The position numbers were made by a program, and so were the translations under genes. This document shows positions 34,196 through 43,979 of a DNA stretch of 64,000 nt, in pieces. Within the stretch, counting starts at the first letter, position 1, and every line of letters begins with the position of its first letter. Under the pieces are notes generated by a model. That model ran no database searches, was not told the origin of the DNA, and saw only the letters and a program-made list of their open reading frames with translations. This stretch comes from SLNP01 sp964568875 (GTDB lineage: Bacteria; Bacteroidota; Bacteroidia; Bacteroidales; VadinHA17). The stretch spans positions 1 through 64,000 of the forward strand of contig CAZMSH010000018.1 in assembly GCA_964568875.1 (NCBI GenBank). The letters run 5' to 3'.

Positions 34196-35269
34196 ATGGC
34201 AAGGCCAGTCATTATCTATATCGCACCCAATATCTCATCCTTTGTAAGGAAAGATATTGACCTTCTGTCAGCAAAATACAGGGTGTTGGCGCCCCACCAT
34301 AACTGGGTAAAAAAGCTGTTGGTTCCTGTATCTTTTCTGAGGCAGATGGTGTTCCTCTCTATGAATATTGCCCGGACCAGGGCCGTGTTTATCATGTTCG
34401 GCGGATACTGGTCGTTTTTGCCAGCTCTTTTCGGAAAGTTGTTCCGCAGGCCCGTTTTCATAATCCCCGGAGGTACTGACTGCGTCTCATTCCCTTCGCT
34501 GCGATACGGCAGCCTCAGAAAACCCCTCCTCCGTACGATTATCAGGTTGTCGTACACCCTCTGTACAAGGCTCTTGCCGGTAGATGAATCACTGGCATTC
34601 TGCAGTTACGGCTATCTTGAACCAAGAGACTACGATTTTCAGGGGTTCAGATATTTTTTTCCGAATCTTAAGACAGGACACACAGTCATCTATAATGGTG
34701 TCGATGTTAGCAGCTTTACTATTACCTCAGGTGCGAGGATGCCAGGTTCATTTATCACCATTTCGCTTGTTGAGGATCAGAGGCGGTTTATTATAAAAGG
34801 AATAGACAAGGTAATCGATCTGGCAAGATCATTTCCGGAGTCTCAGTTCACTATTGCAGGAATCTCACGTAAGATGGTGGAGTCACTTGGCAACTTGCCC
34901 GCAAACCTGGTTTGTTATCCATTTCTGCCGCCTGAAAAGTTCAATGAGCTGCTTGGTGAAACGGAGTTCTACCTTCAGCTTTCTGTTTCAGAGGGTTTCC
35001 CGAACGCTTTGTGTGAGGGCATGCTCGGTGGTTGTATTCCTGTTGTCTCTTCGGTGGGAGCCATGCCTGTGATAGTGGAAGAAACCGGGTTTGTAATGGA
35101 AAGTTCAAAAGACGAATACCTCAAAGAGAAAATAAGAGAGATCTTGTCCCTCTCTTCAGAGAAGAAGAAACTGCTTTCTGACCTTGCCCGGAAACGGGTA
35201 ATTGAGAATTACTCAATTGAGAGAAGGGGAAAAGCCCTGGAAGAAGTACTCGCAACTTTTGCCAGTTGA
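34196..35269 (+). CDS. Glycosyltransferase, group 1 (GT4-like)
   Basis: 357 residues, GT-B fold. The C-terminal donor-binding half has the family pattern LQLSVSEGFPNALCEGMLGG with the E-x7-E-like spacing, then CIPVVSSVGAMPVIVEETG. The N-terminal acceptor half has an FMFGGYWSFLPALF hydrophobic segment, suggesting membrane association. It transfers a sugar from a nucleotide donor to an unknown acceptor. Probably cotranscribed with the methyltransferase 12 nt upstream. Confidence 0.85.
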   Translation: MARPVIIYIAPNISSFVRKDIDLLSAKYRVLAPHHNWVKKLLVPVSFLRQMVFLSMNIARTRAVFIMFGGYWSFLPALFGKLFRRPVFIIPGGTDCVSFPSLRYGSLRKPLLRTIIRLSYTLCTRLLPVDESLAFCSYGYLEPRDYDFQGFRYFFPNLKTGHTVIYNGVDVSSFTITSGARMPGSFITISLVEDQRRFIIKGIDKVIDLARSFPESQFTIAGISRKMVESLGNLPANLVCYPFLPPEKFNELLGETEFYLQLSVSEGFPNALCEGMLGGCIPVVSSVGAMPVIVEETGFVMESSKDEYLKEKIREILSLSSEKKKLLSDLARKRVIENYSIERRGKALEEVLATFAS

Positions 35270-35426
35270 TTATTAACGACACAAAGGCCATAGTCACGAC
35301 AGCAGAGTTATAATATATCGGAACATTCATATATCTTTAGCTGATAACTTAGTTTTCAAATACTGATCAACCATTGAGATTTTTCATTTAAGAATCAAAT
35401 ACTTCAATTAAATCTATATCTGAGCC

Positions 35427-38400
35427 ATGAGAATAGCATTATTATCGGTAATTACACTTGTGCTCTCAGCCCATATCGGGATTGTAAATGCACAGGGGAC
35501 TATGCTGCTTCGTCAGCCAACCGTCAGCAATACAAGTATTGTTTTTGTTCATGCCAACGACCTCTGGATTGTCGGGCGTGACGGTGGTGATGCCATAAGA
35601 CTTACCAGTTCGGCAGGACAGGAGAGGAATCCCCATTTCTCTCCCGATGGCAGAACAATCGCATTTACAGGCCAATATGACGGCAACACTGACGTCTATA
35701 TTGTTTCGGCAACAGGAGGACAGCCGGTCAGGCTGACCTGGCATCCCGGGTCTGATAATGTAACGGGATGGAGCCATGACGGCAAGTATGTCCTTTTCAC
35801 CTCAGCGCGCGAAGGTTACCCCTCCGCAGAGTCAAAGTTCTACCGCATCAGCATAAGCGGAGGAATGCCTGAACCACTGATAGTCCCCCGTGCCTCAGCC
35901 GGCTCTGTTTCGGAAGACGGCAGGTTCATTGCATACCAGGAGGTGTCGTTCTGGGACCCCGAGTGGCGCAATTACCGTGGAGGTCAGGCAAAGCCGATAT
36001 GGATTATGAACCTGAAGGATTATTCGATTGTGAAGACACCCCAGACAGACAAGGAAAGACATACCGATCCGGTTTGGCTTAACGGCAAGGTATGGTTCCT
36101 ATCGGAGCGTGACTACGCAAATAATATCTGGTGTTTCGACCCGGTAAAAAAGGATTTGAAGCAGATAACCTTTCATGCCGATTTCGACGTGAAGAGCCTC
36201 GACGCCGGAGGCGGAATGATAGTATATGAGCAGGGTGGATACCTTCACCTCCTCAACCCTGCCGACAACAGGGCAAACAGGCTTGAAATAAATGTTAAGG
36301 GGGATTTTCACTGGGCCCGTGAGCGATGGGAGAATATTTCGGCAGGTTCACTGCAGAATGCATCGCTGTCACCAACCGGTCAGAGGGCTCTCTTTGAGTA
36401 CCGTGGTGATATCTTCACGGTTCCGCGTGATAAAGGCGACTGGCGCAATATAACAAATAGTCCCGGTGCCGCTGACCGTTACCCGGTATGGTCACCTGAC
36501 GGGAAATCAATAGCATGGTTCTCTGACGCAGCCGGTGAATATCAGCTGATGGTAGGCGACCAGCAGGGCATGGAGAATCCGAAGGCCATATCAATACCCC
36601 AACCTACCTTTTTCTTCCGGCCTGCATGGTCTCCTGACAGCAGGCATATTGCCTTTACTGACACACACTATAACCTCTGGGTGGTTGAGCTGGCAACCTC
36701 AAAGATCACAAAAGCCGATACGGAGCGTTTTGCCCACCCAAACCGAACCATGAACCCGGTATGGAGCCCTGACAGTAAATGGATTGCCTACGCAAGACTC
36801 CTCGACAACCAGTTCAAGGCCATCAGGGTTTACAACGTTGAAACAGGTGAACGTCACCAGCTCACCGATGGAATGGCAGATGCAATATCGCCTGTCTGGG
36901 ATGCCTCAGGCAAGTACTTGTGGTTCCTGGCTTCAACCAACTACGGACTTAATTCCGGATGGCTCGATATGAGCTCCTACGAAAGGCCTGTCACCAGGGC
37001 TCTCTACTTTATTATCCTGAACAGCGAAGATCCCTCTCCTCTGCTTCCTAAGAGCGATGAAGAGAAAGAGAAGGAGAATGAAAAGGAGAAAGCAAAGGAA
37101 GAAACCACCGCAAAACCCGCCGGAGGAGTTACGGTCAGGATAGACCCTGCAGATATCAGCAGACGCATTGTCGCAGTCAGCATCCCGGCGCGTAACTACG
37201 TACAGCTTGTCGAAGGACCGGCTAATACAGTATTCTACGCTGAACAGGCAACCGGACAGCAGGGCTTCTCGCTCAGCAAGTACAACCTGGCAACTGTGAA
37301 GAGCGATCCATTTATCAGCGGAATAACCTACGCAGCAGTATCAGCAGATAGAAAGGCTCTGCTTTATCGCAGCGGCTCAACATGGGGTATAGTAAATACT
37401 TCAGAGTCAAATAAGAAATCAGGTGACGGACGCCTTGAAGCTATTTCATCAATGCGTATGAAGATTGACCCGCCTGCCGAATGGAAGCAGATATTCCGCG
37501 AAGGATGGCGGTTCCAGCGCGATTTTCTCTACGTCGACAATGTGCATGGTGCTCCATGGGACGATATCTACAAGTGGTACAGTCCTTGGATCGATCATGT
37601 GCATCATCGTGCCGACCTCAACTATGTGATTGACATCCTCGGTGGCGAAGTTTCTGTCGGCCACTCCTACACCTCCGGAGGTGACAACCCATCTGTTCCC
37701 TCAGTGTCAATGGGATTGCTTGGAGCTGATTATGAGCCTCACAAGGGACTACACCGCATAAAGAAGATATACACCGGCGAGGATTGGAATCCGGGACTTG
37801 CCGCCCCGCTGGCACAGCCGGGAATCAAAGTGTCGGAGGGAGATTACATACTGGAAGTCAATGGAATACCTGTGACAGCTGAAGACAATATTTACCGGTT
37901 TTTTGAGGGAACCTCGGGCCGCCAGGTAAAACTGAAGGTCAACAACGCGCCAAAGGCAGAGGGTTCATGGATGGTAACTGTGGTTCCGGTGTCTAATGAA
38001 GGACAGCTGCGAACCATGGCATGGATAGAGCACAACAGGAGAGAGACGGCCAGGCTGTCAGACAACCTGCTGGCTTATGTCTATGTGCCAAACACATCGA
38101 ACCAGGGATATAGCTACTTTAACAGGTACTATTTCTCACAACAGGACAAGAAAGGCGCGATAATAGATGAGCGCAACAATGGAGGAGGATCAGCGGCAGA
38201 TTACATGGTTGATATTATGGCACGCGAACTGCATGGCTATTTTAACAGTAAAGCCGATGACCGGAGGCCGACGACAACCCCGATGGCAGGAATATGGGGT
38301 CCGAAGGTTATGATAGTGAATGAGATGGCCGGTTCGGGCGGTGACCTGTTGCCCTACCTGTTCAGAAAGATGGAGATTGGATCGATAGTAGGAACACGTA

Positions 38401-38690
38401 CCTGGGGCGGACTGGTGGGAACGTGGGATACACCTCCGTTTATTGACGGTGGCAGGATGGTTGCACCAAGAGGCGGTTTCTATGATGTGGATGGCAACTG
38501 GGCCGTTGAGGGCGAAGGTGTTGCACCTGATATTGAAGTGGAGATGACGCCGGCACTGGTGATAGGTGGCCGCGATCCGCAGCTCGAAAAGGCTGTGGAA
38601 CAGGCCCTCAGACAAATGAGGTCAGAAATAATATATCTGAAACCTGAGCCTGAGCCACCGGTAAGATACAGGCGTCCGGTTAAGAAATAA
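35427..38690 (+). CDS. Tricorn protease homologue (S41 family peptidase)
   Basis: 1087 residues with a signal peptide (ending near VNAQGT). Domains in order: PD40/TolB-type beta-propeller repeats (about 40-300), a second propeller (about 330-540) with repeated VWSPDGKSIAW-type blades, a charged linker rich in E and K (about 545-565), a Tricorn C1-like region with HHRADLNYVIDI, a PDZ domain (about 765-860) and the S41 catalytic domain. The nucleophile is S970 in NEMAGSGGD. The family trims oligopeptides. Here the signal peptide places it in the periplasm rather than the cytoplasm. Confidence 0.93.
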   Translation: MRIALLSVITLVLSAHIGIVNAQGTMLLRQPTVSNTSIVFVHANDLWIVGRDGGDAIRLTSSAGQERNPHFSPDGRTIAFTGQYDGNTDVYIVSATGGQPVRLTWHPGSDNVTGWSHDGKYVLFTSAREGYPSAESKFYRISISGGMPEPLIVPRASAGSVSEDGRFIAYQEVSFWDPEWRNYRGGQAKPIWIMNLKDYSIVKTPQTDKERHTDPVWLNGKVWFLSERDYANNIWCFDPVKKDLKQITFHADFDVKSLDAGGGMIVYEQGGYLHLLNPADNRANRLEINVKGDFHWARERWENISAGSLQNASLSPTGQRALFEYRGDIFTVPRDKGDWRNITNSPGAADRYPVWSPDGKSIAWFSDAAGEYQLMVGDQQGMENPKAISIPQPTFFFRPAWSPDSRHIAFTDTHYNLWVVELATSKITKADTERFAHPNRTMNPVWSPDSKWIAYARLLDNQFKAIRVYNVETGERHQLTDGMADAISPVWDASGKYLWFLASTNYGLNSGWLDMSSYERPVTRALYFIILNSEDPSPLLPKSDEEKEKENEKEKAKEETTAKPAGGVTVRIDPADISRRIVAVSIPARNYVQLVEGPANTVFYAEQATGQQGFSLSKYNLATVKSDPFISGITYAAVSADRKALLYRSGSTWGIVNTSESNKKSGDGRLEAISSMRMKIDPPAEWKQIFREGWRFQRDFLYVDNVHGAPWDDIYKWYSPWIDHVHHRADLNYVIDILGGEVSVGHSYTSGGDNPSVPSVSMGLLGADYEPHKGLHRIKKIYTGEDWNPGLAAPLAQPGIKVSEGDYILEVNGIPVTAEDNIYRFFEGTSGRQVKLKVNNAPKAEGSWMVTVVPVSNEGQLRTMAWIEHNRRETARLSDNLLAYVYVPNTSNQGYSYFNRYYFSQQDKKGAIIDERNNGGGSAADYMVDIMARELHGYFNSKADDRRPTTTPMAGIWGPKVMIVNEMAGSGGDLLPYLFRKMEIGSIVGTRTWGGLVGTWDTPPFIDGGRMVAPRGGFYDVDGNWAVEGEGVAPDIEVEMTPALVIGGRDPQLEKAVEQALRQMRSEIIYLKPEPEPPVRYRRPVKK

Positions 38691-38764
38691 TCACAGGGAA
38701 GACCACTGAAGCCTGAGTGCCCGATTAATGGCAGTCATACCAGTGACTTATATCGAATTCTGAG

Positions 38765-39448
38765 ATGAGTGATACAGAAGCGGCATTTTACAGGAAGAGG
38801 TTTTTCCTGAGCATGGCAATACCGGCAATATTCCTTTTTATTGCATGGCTTGTCTTTGTCGTGGGTCATCTTTTTGAGTTCAGCAACAGGGGCATGGGAA
38901 TCCTTCCGCAAACCATCAGAGGACTGCCAGGGATACTTATTTCACCGTTCGCACATGGCGACCTCAAACACCTGGTTAACAACAGCCTGCCCATCCTGAT
39001 TCTCGGTACGGGCCTATTTTATTTCTACGGAGAGATTGCGCTTAAGGTGTTTTCTATTAACTGGATACTTACAGGCTTTTTCGTATGGCTGGCCGGCAGG
39101 GATGCATGGCATATCGGGGCAAGCGGACTGGTATACGGAATGGCTTCGTTTCTCTTTTTCAGCGGGATAATCCGCAGGCACTTCCGGTTGATGGCGCTTT
39201 CACTGCTGGTGGTGTTCCTGTACGGTTCGATGGTATGGGGCATGTTCCCGTTCGTCCCGTCCAACATATCGTGGGAATCGCATATGCTCGGTGCAGTGTC
39301 GGGTGTCTTCCTGGCAGTGATGTACCGGCATGAGGGACCGCAACCTCCTGTTTATGAATGGCTGGATGAGGAGGATACAGAAGATACAGAAGATGCAGAA
39401 GATATGGAAGAAGAAGGTGAAAATGATAATTTCGCCTTGGAGAAATGA
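38765..39448 (+). CDS. Rhomboid-family intramembrane serine protease
   Basis: 227 residues with six likely membrane helices. The catalytic dyad is visible: S120 in HIGASGLVYG and H173 in ESHMLGAVSG. The helix-2 motif appears as KHLVNNSLP (H69, N72-N73). The cytoplasmic C-terminal tail (about 198-223) is a run of acidic repeats (EDTEDTEDAEDMEEE). It cleaves membrane-spanning substrates within the bilayer. It lies 75 bp after the Tricorn gene on the same strand, and convergent to the S9 peptidase whose stop is only 8 nt away. Confidence 0.92.
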   Translation: MSDTEAAFYRKRFFLSMAIPAIFLFIAWLVFVVGHLFEFSNRGMGILPQTIRGLPGILISPFAHGDLKHLVNNSLPILILGTGLFYFYGEIALKVFSINWILTGFFVWLAGRDAWHIGASGLVYGMASFLFFSGIIRRHFRLMALSLLVVFLYGSMVWGMFPFVPSNISWESHMLGAVSGVFLAVMYRHEGPQPPVYEWLDEEDTEDTEDAEDMEEEGENDNFALEK

Positions 39449-39455
39449 GCATCTC

Positions 39456-41588
39456 TCACCTCTTCTTCAGGTGTTTGATAAGAAAATCTACCGTTGCCCT
39501 GTTCACTGCAACCTGGTTCCTGTAGACCATAAAATGGTGTGTGTCATCTACAATAGTCATTGTTTCATGGGGGGCATTTAATTTTCTTAACCGCTGTACC
39601 AGGTCTGTTGACTGGTTATAATCTACATTCCTGTCATCGTCGGCATGAATTATCAGTCCGGGCGATTTCCATCCTTTTACGTCAGCTACCGGTGATGATT
39701 TCCAGGCCAGTTCAAGGAAATCATCAGCATCAGGCACCTTTTCATATCTGCCACTGCCCGAATTTGATGAACTTCCTGATAACGTAAAGTCATGGACACC
39801 TGAAATATCAACTCCGGCGGCAAAGAGGTCAGAGTTTCGTGCAAGGGCCATCGCCGTGAGGTAACCACCATATGAACCGCCATATATTCCTATCCTTTCG
39901 GCATCGACAAAATCAATTGATGCCAGCCAACTGTGGGCTGCAAGTATGTCCTGGTATTCTGATGCACCTCTTCTCCCTCCATCAACAGGGTTATGGAATT
40001 CATAGCCATAGCCTATCCCCAGCCTGAAATTAACCGACAATACTACGAATCCCCTTGATGCCAGATATTGATTTATCGCATATGCATTTGAATAATAAGG
40101 AGAATAATGCCACCCCAGCAACATCTGTCTTTGCGGTCCGCCATGTGCAAAGATAACGGCCGGTTTCTTTCCCTTGATTTCATCATTATTAAATACCGTG
40201 CCGTGAATTATAGTGCCGTCAGTAGCCCTGAAAACAGCCTGGTACGGCTTAACGAGATTAGATTCAGGGTAATCGACCGGAATAAGGTGAGAGGCCAGCA
40301 TCTGCCGCCTGCCATTTGCATTATCCATCACCTCCACAAGAGGTGGCCTCCTGGGTCCGGCTGAAATGAATACAATACTCTTTCCGTCGCCCGTCATGAA
40401 GGGTGTCCATTCATTTCCTTCACCGGGTGTCATCACTTCCATGTCTTGTTTGTCAATTGACACTTTTACTATATGCCTGCGGTCGATATCATGCTCATCG
40501 GGGCCTGTATTTCCTGCAAAAAGCAGGTACCTGCCATCTGAACTCATTGAGATATATTCTGCCATGAAATTACCGGGTGTGAGTAAGAGCATCTCTTCTC
40601 CATCTGGTTTTACTGAATAGAGGTGAGGCCATCCGTTATGGTACGAAAGAAAAACAATTCTGCCATTACCCCAGCGAAGATTTGTCCCTCCATGTGTGGT
40701 TGGTACCGACCCCCTCATTGTATTTGGAGATTCCCATACAGAATGACTGTCTGAGCCATCTGTTCCGGAGACCATCACCTTCCATGGTCTTGGAACAGGC
40801 TTGAGTAACGAATCCGGCGGACCCCCGCTTCCAGGTCTCCTGATAAAGGCTATCTGCTTTCCGTCTGGAGACCATACCGGTGAGCTGTCGTGATCATACC
40901 CCGGATCAATCCATGTAACAGGTTTTTGCGGGCCATTATATACACCTATGAATGAATGATCCCCCCGGTTTGACCTGAAAGCTATTTTGTCACCTTTGGG
41001 TGACCAGACCGGAGATGTATTATTGCCTCTCAGCATAAACAACCTGGATGCTTTCTCTGATCCATCAATAGGAACCGTCCACAGCTGACCTCCCCGGGTA
41101 AAGGCAACCCTGTCACTACCGGGCGAAATCGTGGGGTTCAGCCCTTCGGCAAGCATTACGGGTTCACCGCCGGCGAAAGGTATCGACCAGATGCCCACTA
41201 CTAAAGGCTCAGGGTAAGATAAGGCATTCACAGGCTCTTCATCGCTCCAGTTGGAACCAAAATCCCCGCCCCTGATAAAAACACACCATTCTCCATTTGG
41301 GGATAATGACAATGATGAAAAGGCCTGGCCGTCATCATCAGCGAAATTGGTTAGCTGACGTGCCCTGAATGAAGGTCCCTCAGCCACGAAGAGATTCCTT
41401 ATACCTTCCTTATTGACTGCCCAGGCTATCCTTGACCCGGATGATGATACCGTAAGCCCCTCAGGAAAAGGATATGACATCACCTGCTCAAGTGAGAAAA
41501 CGCTGTTTTGAGAGTACATGTCAGTGCATGTGACTGATGTTATCAGCAAAATGCACCCAATTAGGCTTTGGAAATTTAATTTAAGCAT
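39456..41588 (-). CDS. S9 family serine peptidase (DPP/acylaminoacyl-peptidase type)
   Basis: 710 residues with a signal peptide (near MYSQNS). The N-terminal beta-propeller (about 40-430) has PD40-like blades VWSPKGDKIAFRSN and VWSPDGKQIAFIRR. The C-terminal alpha/beta hydrolase domain has GIYGGSYGGYLTAM (nucleophile Ser), an acid in HADDDRNVDY and the catalytic His in VDDTHHFMVY. A periplasmic exo- or oligopeptidase for peptide use. A second S9 peptidase occurs at 51351-54077. Confidence 0.92.
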   Translation of the reverse strand: MLKLNFQSLIGCILLITSVTCTDMYSQNSVFSLEQVMSYPFPEGLTVSSSGSRIAWAVNKEGIRNLFVAEGPSFRARQLTNFADDDGQAFSSLSLSPNGEWCVFIRGGDFGSNWSDEEPVNALSYPEPLVVGIWSIPFAGGEPVMLAEGLNPTISPGSDRVAFTRGGQLWTVPIDGSEKASRLFMLRGNNTSPVWSPKGDKIAFRSNRGDHSFIGVYNGPQKPVTWIDPGYDHDSSPVWSPDGKQIAFIRRPGSGGPPDSLLKPVPRPWKVMVSGTDGSDSHSVWESPNTMRGSVPTTHGGTNLRWGNGRIVFLSYHNGWPHLYSVKPDGEEMLLLTPGNFMAEYISMSSDGRYLLFAGNTGPDEHDIDRRHIVKVSIDKQDMEVMTPGEGNEWTPFMTGDGKSIVFISAGPRRPPLVEVMDNANGRRQMLASHLIPVDYPESNLVKPYQAVFRATDGTIIHGTVFNNDEIKGKKPAVIFAHGGPQRQMLLGWHYSPYYSNAYAINQYLASRGFVVLSVNFRLGIGYGYEFHNPVDGGRRGASEYQDILAAHSWLASIDFVDAERIGIYGGSYGGYLTAMALARNSDLFAAGVDISGVHDFTLSGSSSNSGSGRYEKVPDADDFLELAWKSSPVADVKGWKSPGLIIHADDDRNVDYNQSTDLVQRLRKLNAPHETMTIVDDTHHFMVYRNQVAVNRATVDFLIKHLKKR

Positions 41589-41729
41589 GATATTTTAATT
41601 AGTGAATCGTTTTATTGTGAAATCGCTGTTTTATGTTTTTATATGATCAGAGGCCATTGGGTATAGAAGAGTGAATATTAAGGACGAAGATATCAGTGTC
41701 AGCACTGTTGATTTGTAAAGCGTAGTATA

Positions 41730-43766
41730 TCATCTCCTTATGACAGGGAACTCTGTTATCCTTAGTTTTGCACTGCCATAGGGTACCAGCTCCAGCTCAA
41801 CCGGTTCTCCGTTAACCTGAACAGGCGATAAGGGAGGGTCCGCAGCCGAATTATCCTTTAGTCCCCACCCGGGAATCACCATTCCCTTAACCTTCAATAT
41901 CACAGGGGGGTCTTCTGTCCATTCAATCTGTTTTTCATGCTGCTCTGACCATAGCATATCACCTTTGTCGGCAAAAGGGTAGGCTTTGACGGGCTGTGTT
42001 TCTACCCTGATGCTTTCACCAGGGTATTCTTCATTCAACACCAGACCGTAATTCCATTCCGTTACCGGCACTATCTGCCAGTCAGCACTGCCCTTATAAT
42101 CAGGGTTCTTATAACTCATCTCCGCCTTTGAGTATTCCTTTCCTATCCTTAGTGAATAATACAGAGGCCCCCGCATAATGGAAACGGAATTATTATATCT
42201 TCTCTCAGCCCTGATATCGAATGGAATAGTTAGTGTGATAACATCACCGTCCTTCCATTTTTCTGTTATTTTTACCGTTTCGCCAGCTTCAGCGTTTATC
42301 TTTTTACCATTGTATTCAATGCTGGCTTTCCCGCTCCATTTCGGTATGCGCAGGTATAAAGGGAACTTTACTTTATTCTCTGTATTTATCCGGAACACAA
42401 TGCTCCCCTCAAAGGGGTAGTCTGTCTCTTCGGTTATGGTTACAACCGTGCCACCGGCAACAGATGCTGTTACCGATGATGGTCCGTATACTGCTGCTAT
42501 AAGACCATTATCATGAGTCGCCATCCACATATGCTCAATCAGTTTAGGCCAGCCCTGGTGCATATTGGCAAGGCAGCAGGGATAGTTTGGCATCAGGCCA
42601 TATATATTTGATTCATCCCTGTTGGTGCTCCAGTCTCTTTTAGCCACGCTGACCAGCACCTGATTTGATTGCTGGTCGTACTGATGCGCCCAGCCATCTG
42701 CCGTCATTGTTCCGGGAAGAGCATTGTATGCCAGGTATTCCAGCCTGTCGGCAAGTGATATATCGCCGAATATGCCGAATAAAGTCTCCAGTGAATACAT
42801 ATATTCAACCACCGCACACATTTCAGTACCCTGTGCGGGGCTTTTACCCGACAGGTGTTCATCGCCCGAGAATCTTCCCGCAGCCTGATCATGATGGCTT
42901 ACATATTTTCCGATACCCTCAAAAACAGCCTTTTTGTACCTCTCATCCCCTGACTGCTGATACCAGAGACCCGGATATTTTATGGCCATGGCATTGTTGA
43001 CAACATGTGCCGTAAGGCCTTCAGCCTGCCAGTTGTGTGGTATCTGATTATCTGCCACGGCGTTTGAGTCCCATGGAAAAGTATTGTAGTATTCGGTCCA
43101 GTCAAAGCTGTTTTTCTGAATTGATTCAATTGTCTCCAGTATCCACGGTTCCTTTAGTCTCTTATACAACCAATACCCGGTAACGGCATGTTCCATGGCC
43201 CTTACGCCCCTCCATTCCTTGTCGGGCCAATCAGGTTCATTTTTATGGAGATACCTGAAATACGCGATTAGCACATCAAGGGCCTCCTGCCTTCCTGTTG
43301 CCTCGAAATATTGAGTCAGGACCTTTGATGACACGGCCAGGGGCCACCTGTCTGTCAACATTTCAGGTCCGTACCAGCCATCGGGTCGCGAACTTTTGAG
43401 TATAGGCTCAATCCATTCCTCAACTTTGGCTTTTAGCCTGCTGTCGTTAAGAATGTACGCCAGGGGTACCAGTCCGTCAAGGTAATAGGGACCCCTTTCC
43501 CATGACTCACCCCCCTTGTCTTTCCACCCTGAATTAACCAGGTCTTCCCAGAAATCATCCAGGTGACCGGTAAGTCCGTCAGCCTGTATCTGAAGCTGGT
43601 CCTTCAGCCATCCCTCAGGTTCAACAGCGCCCGTGGGTAACTTAATGTATGCCTCCGGAACCAGTGGTTCAGGGTTCACAGGATATAAGGATATGTCAGC
43701 GACATCCTTGCATCCCCCTAAAGAAGAGATGATTATCAGGGCGTAAATCAGGCCAGTCTGTTTCAT
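41730..43766 (-). CDS. GH127-type beta-L-arabinofuranosidase (DUF1680 family) lipoprotein
   Basis: 678 residues, lipobox SLGGC (C19). An alpha/alpha-barrel catalytic domain is followed by beta-sandwich domains. The zinc/cysteine active site of GH127 is conserved: E315 and C317 in GTEMCAVVEY, and C397-C398 in NYPCCLANMHQGWPK (one of this pair is the nucleophile in the characterised enzyme). It removes L-arabinofuranose or a related sugar from plant glycans or glycoproteins. The lipid anchor places it at the cell surface or in the periplasm. No SusC/D pair is next to it. Confidence 0.88.
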   Translation of the reverse strand: MKQTGLIYALIIISSLGGCKDVADISLYPVNPEPLVPEAYIKLPTGAVEPEGWLKDQLQIQADGLTGHLDDFWEDLVNSGWKDKGGESWERGPYYLDGLVPLAYILNDSRLKAKVEEWIEPILKSSRPDGWYGPEMLTDRWPLAVSSKVLTQYFEATGRQEALDVLIAYFRYLHKNEPDWPDKEWRGVRAMEHAVTGYWLYKRLKEPWILETIESIQKNSFDWTEYYNTFPWDSNAVADNQIPHNWQAEGLTAHVVNNAMAIKYPGLWYQQSGDERYKKAVFEGIGKYVSHHDQAAGRFSGDEHLSGKSPAQGTEMCAVVEYMYSLETLFGIFGDISLADRLEYLAYNALPGTMTADGWAHQYDQQSNQVLVSVAKRDWSTNRDESNIYGLMPNYPCCLANMHQGWPKLIEHMWMATHDNGLIAAVYGPSSVTASVAGGTVVTITEETDYPFEGSIVFRINTENKVKFPLYLRIPKWSGKASIEYNGKKINAEAGETVKITEKWKDGDVITLTIPFDIRAERRYNNSVSIMRGPLYYSLRIGKEYSKAEMSYKNPDYKGSADWQIVPVTEWNYGLVLNEEYPGESIRVETQPVKAYPFADKGDMLWSEQHEKQIEWTEDPPVILKVKGMVIPGWGLKDNSAADPPLSPVQVNGEPVELELVPYGSAKLRITEFPVIRR

Positions 43767-43850
43767 GAGTATCTGAGGTTTATTTGGTCAGATAAATTTA
43801 CTCAAAAGTCTATGAAATTGAACGCCGCGATAGTAAGAAATCTTGTAACT

Positions 43851-43950
43851 TGTAGACGGTAGACGGTAAACGGTAAACGGTATCCGGTAAAATCCGCAAC
43901 CCGCAACCAGTAACCCGCAACCAGTAACCAGCAACCAGTAACCCGCAACC
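43851..43950. repeat. Heptamer tandem array B (family 1), two opposed blocks
   Basis: Block 1 (43851-43892, plus strand): TGTAGAC, GGTAGAC, GGTAAAC, GGTAAAC, GGTATCC, GGTAAAA. Block 2 (43895-43950, minus-strand units): GGTTGCG, GGTTACT, GGTTGCT, GGTTACT, GGTTGCG, GGTTACT, GGTTGCG, GGTTGCG. The blocks face each other and are separated by 2 nt. This array lies in a divergent intergenic region, unlike most others, which abut stop codons. Confidence 0.9.
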
Positions 43951-43979
43951 CGCACATCGACTAAATAAAAGTATAGCTT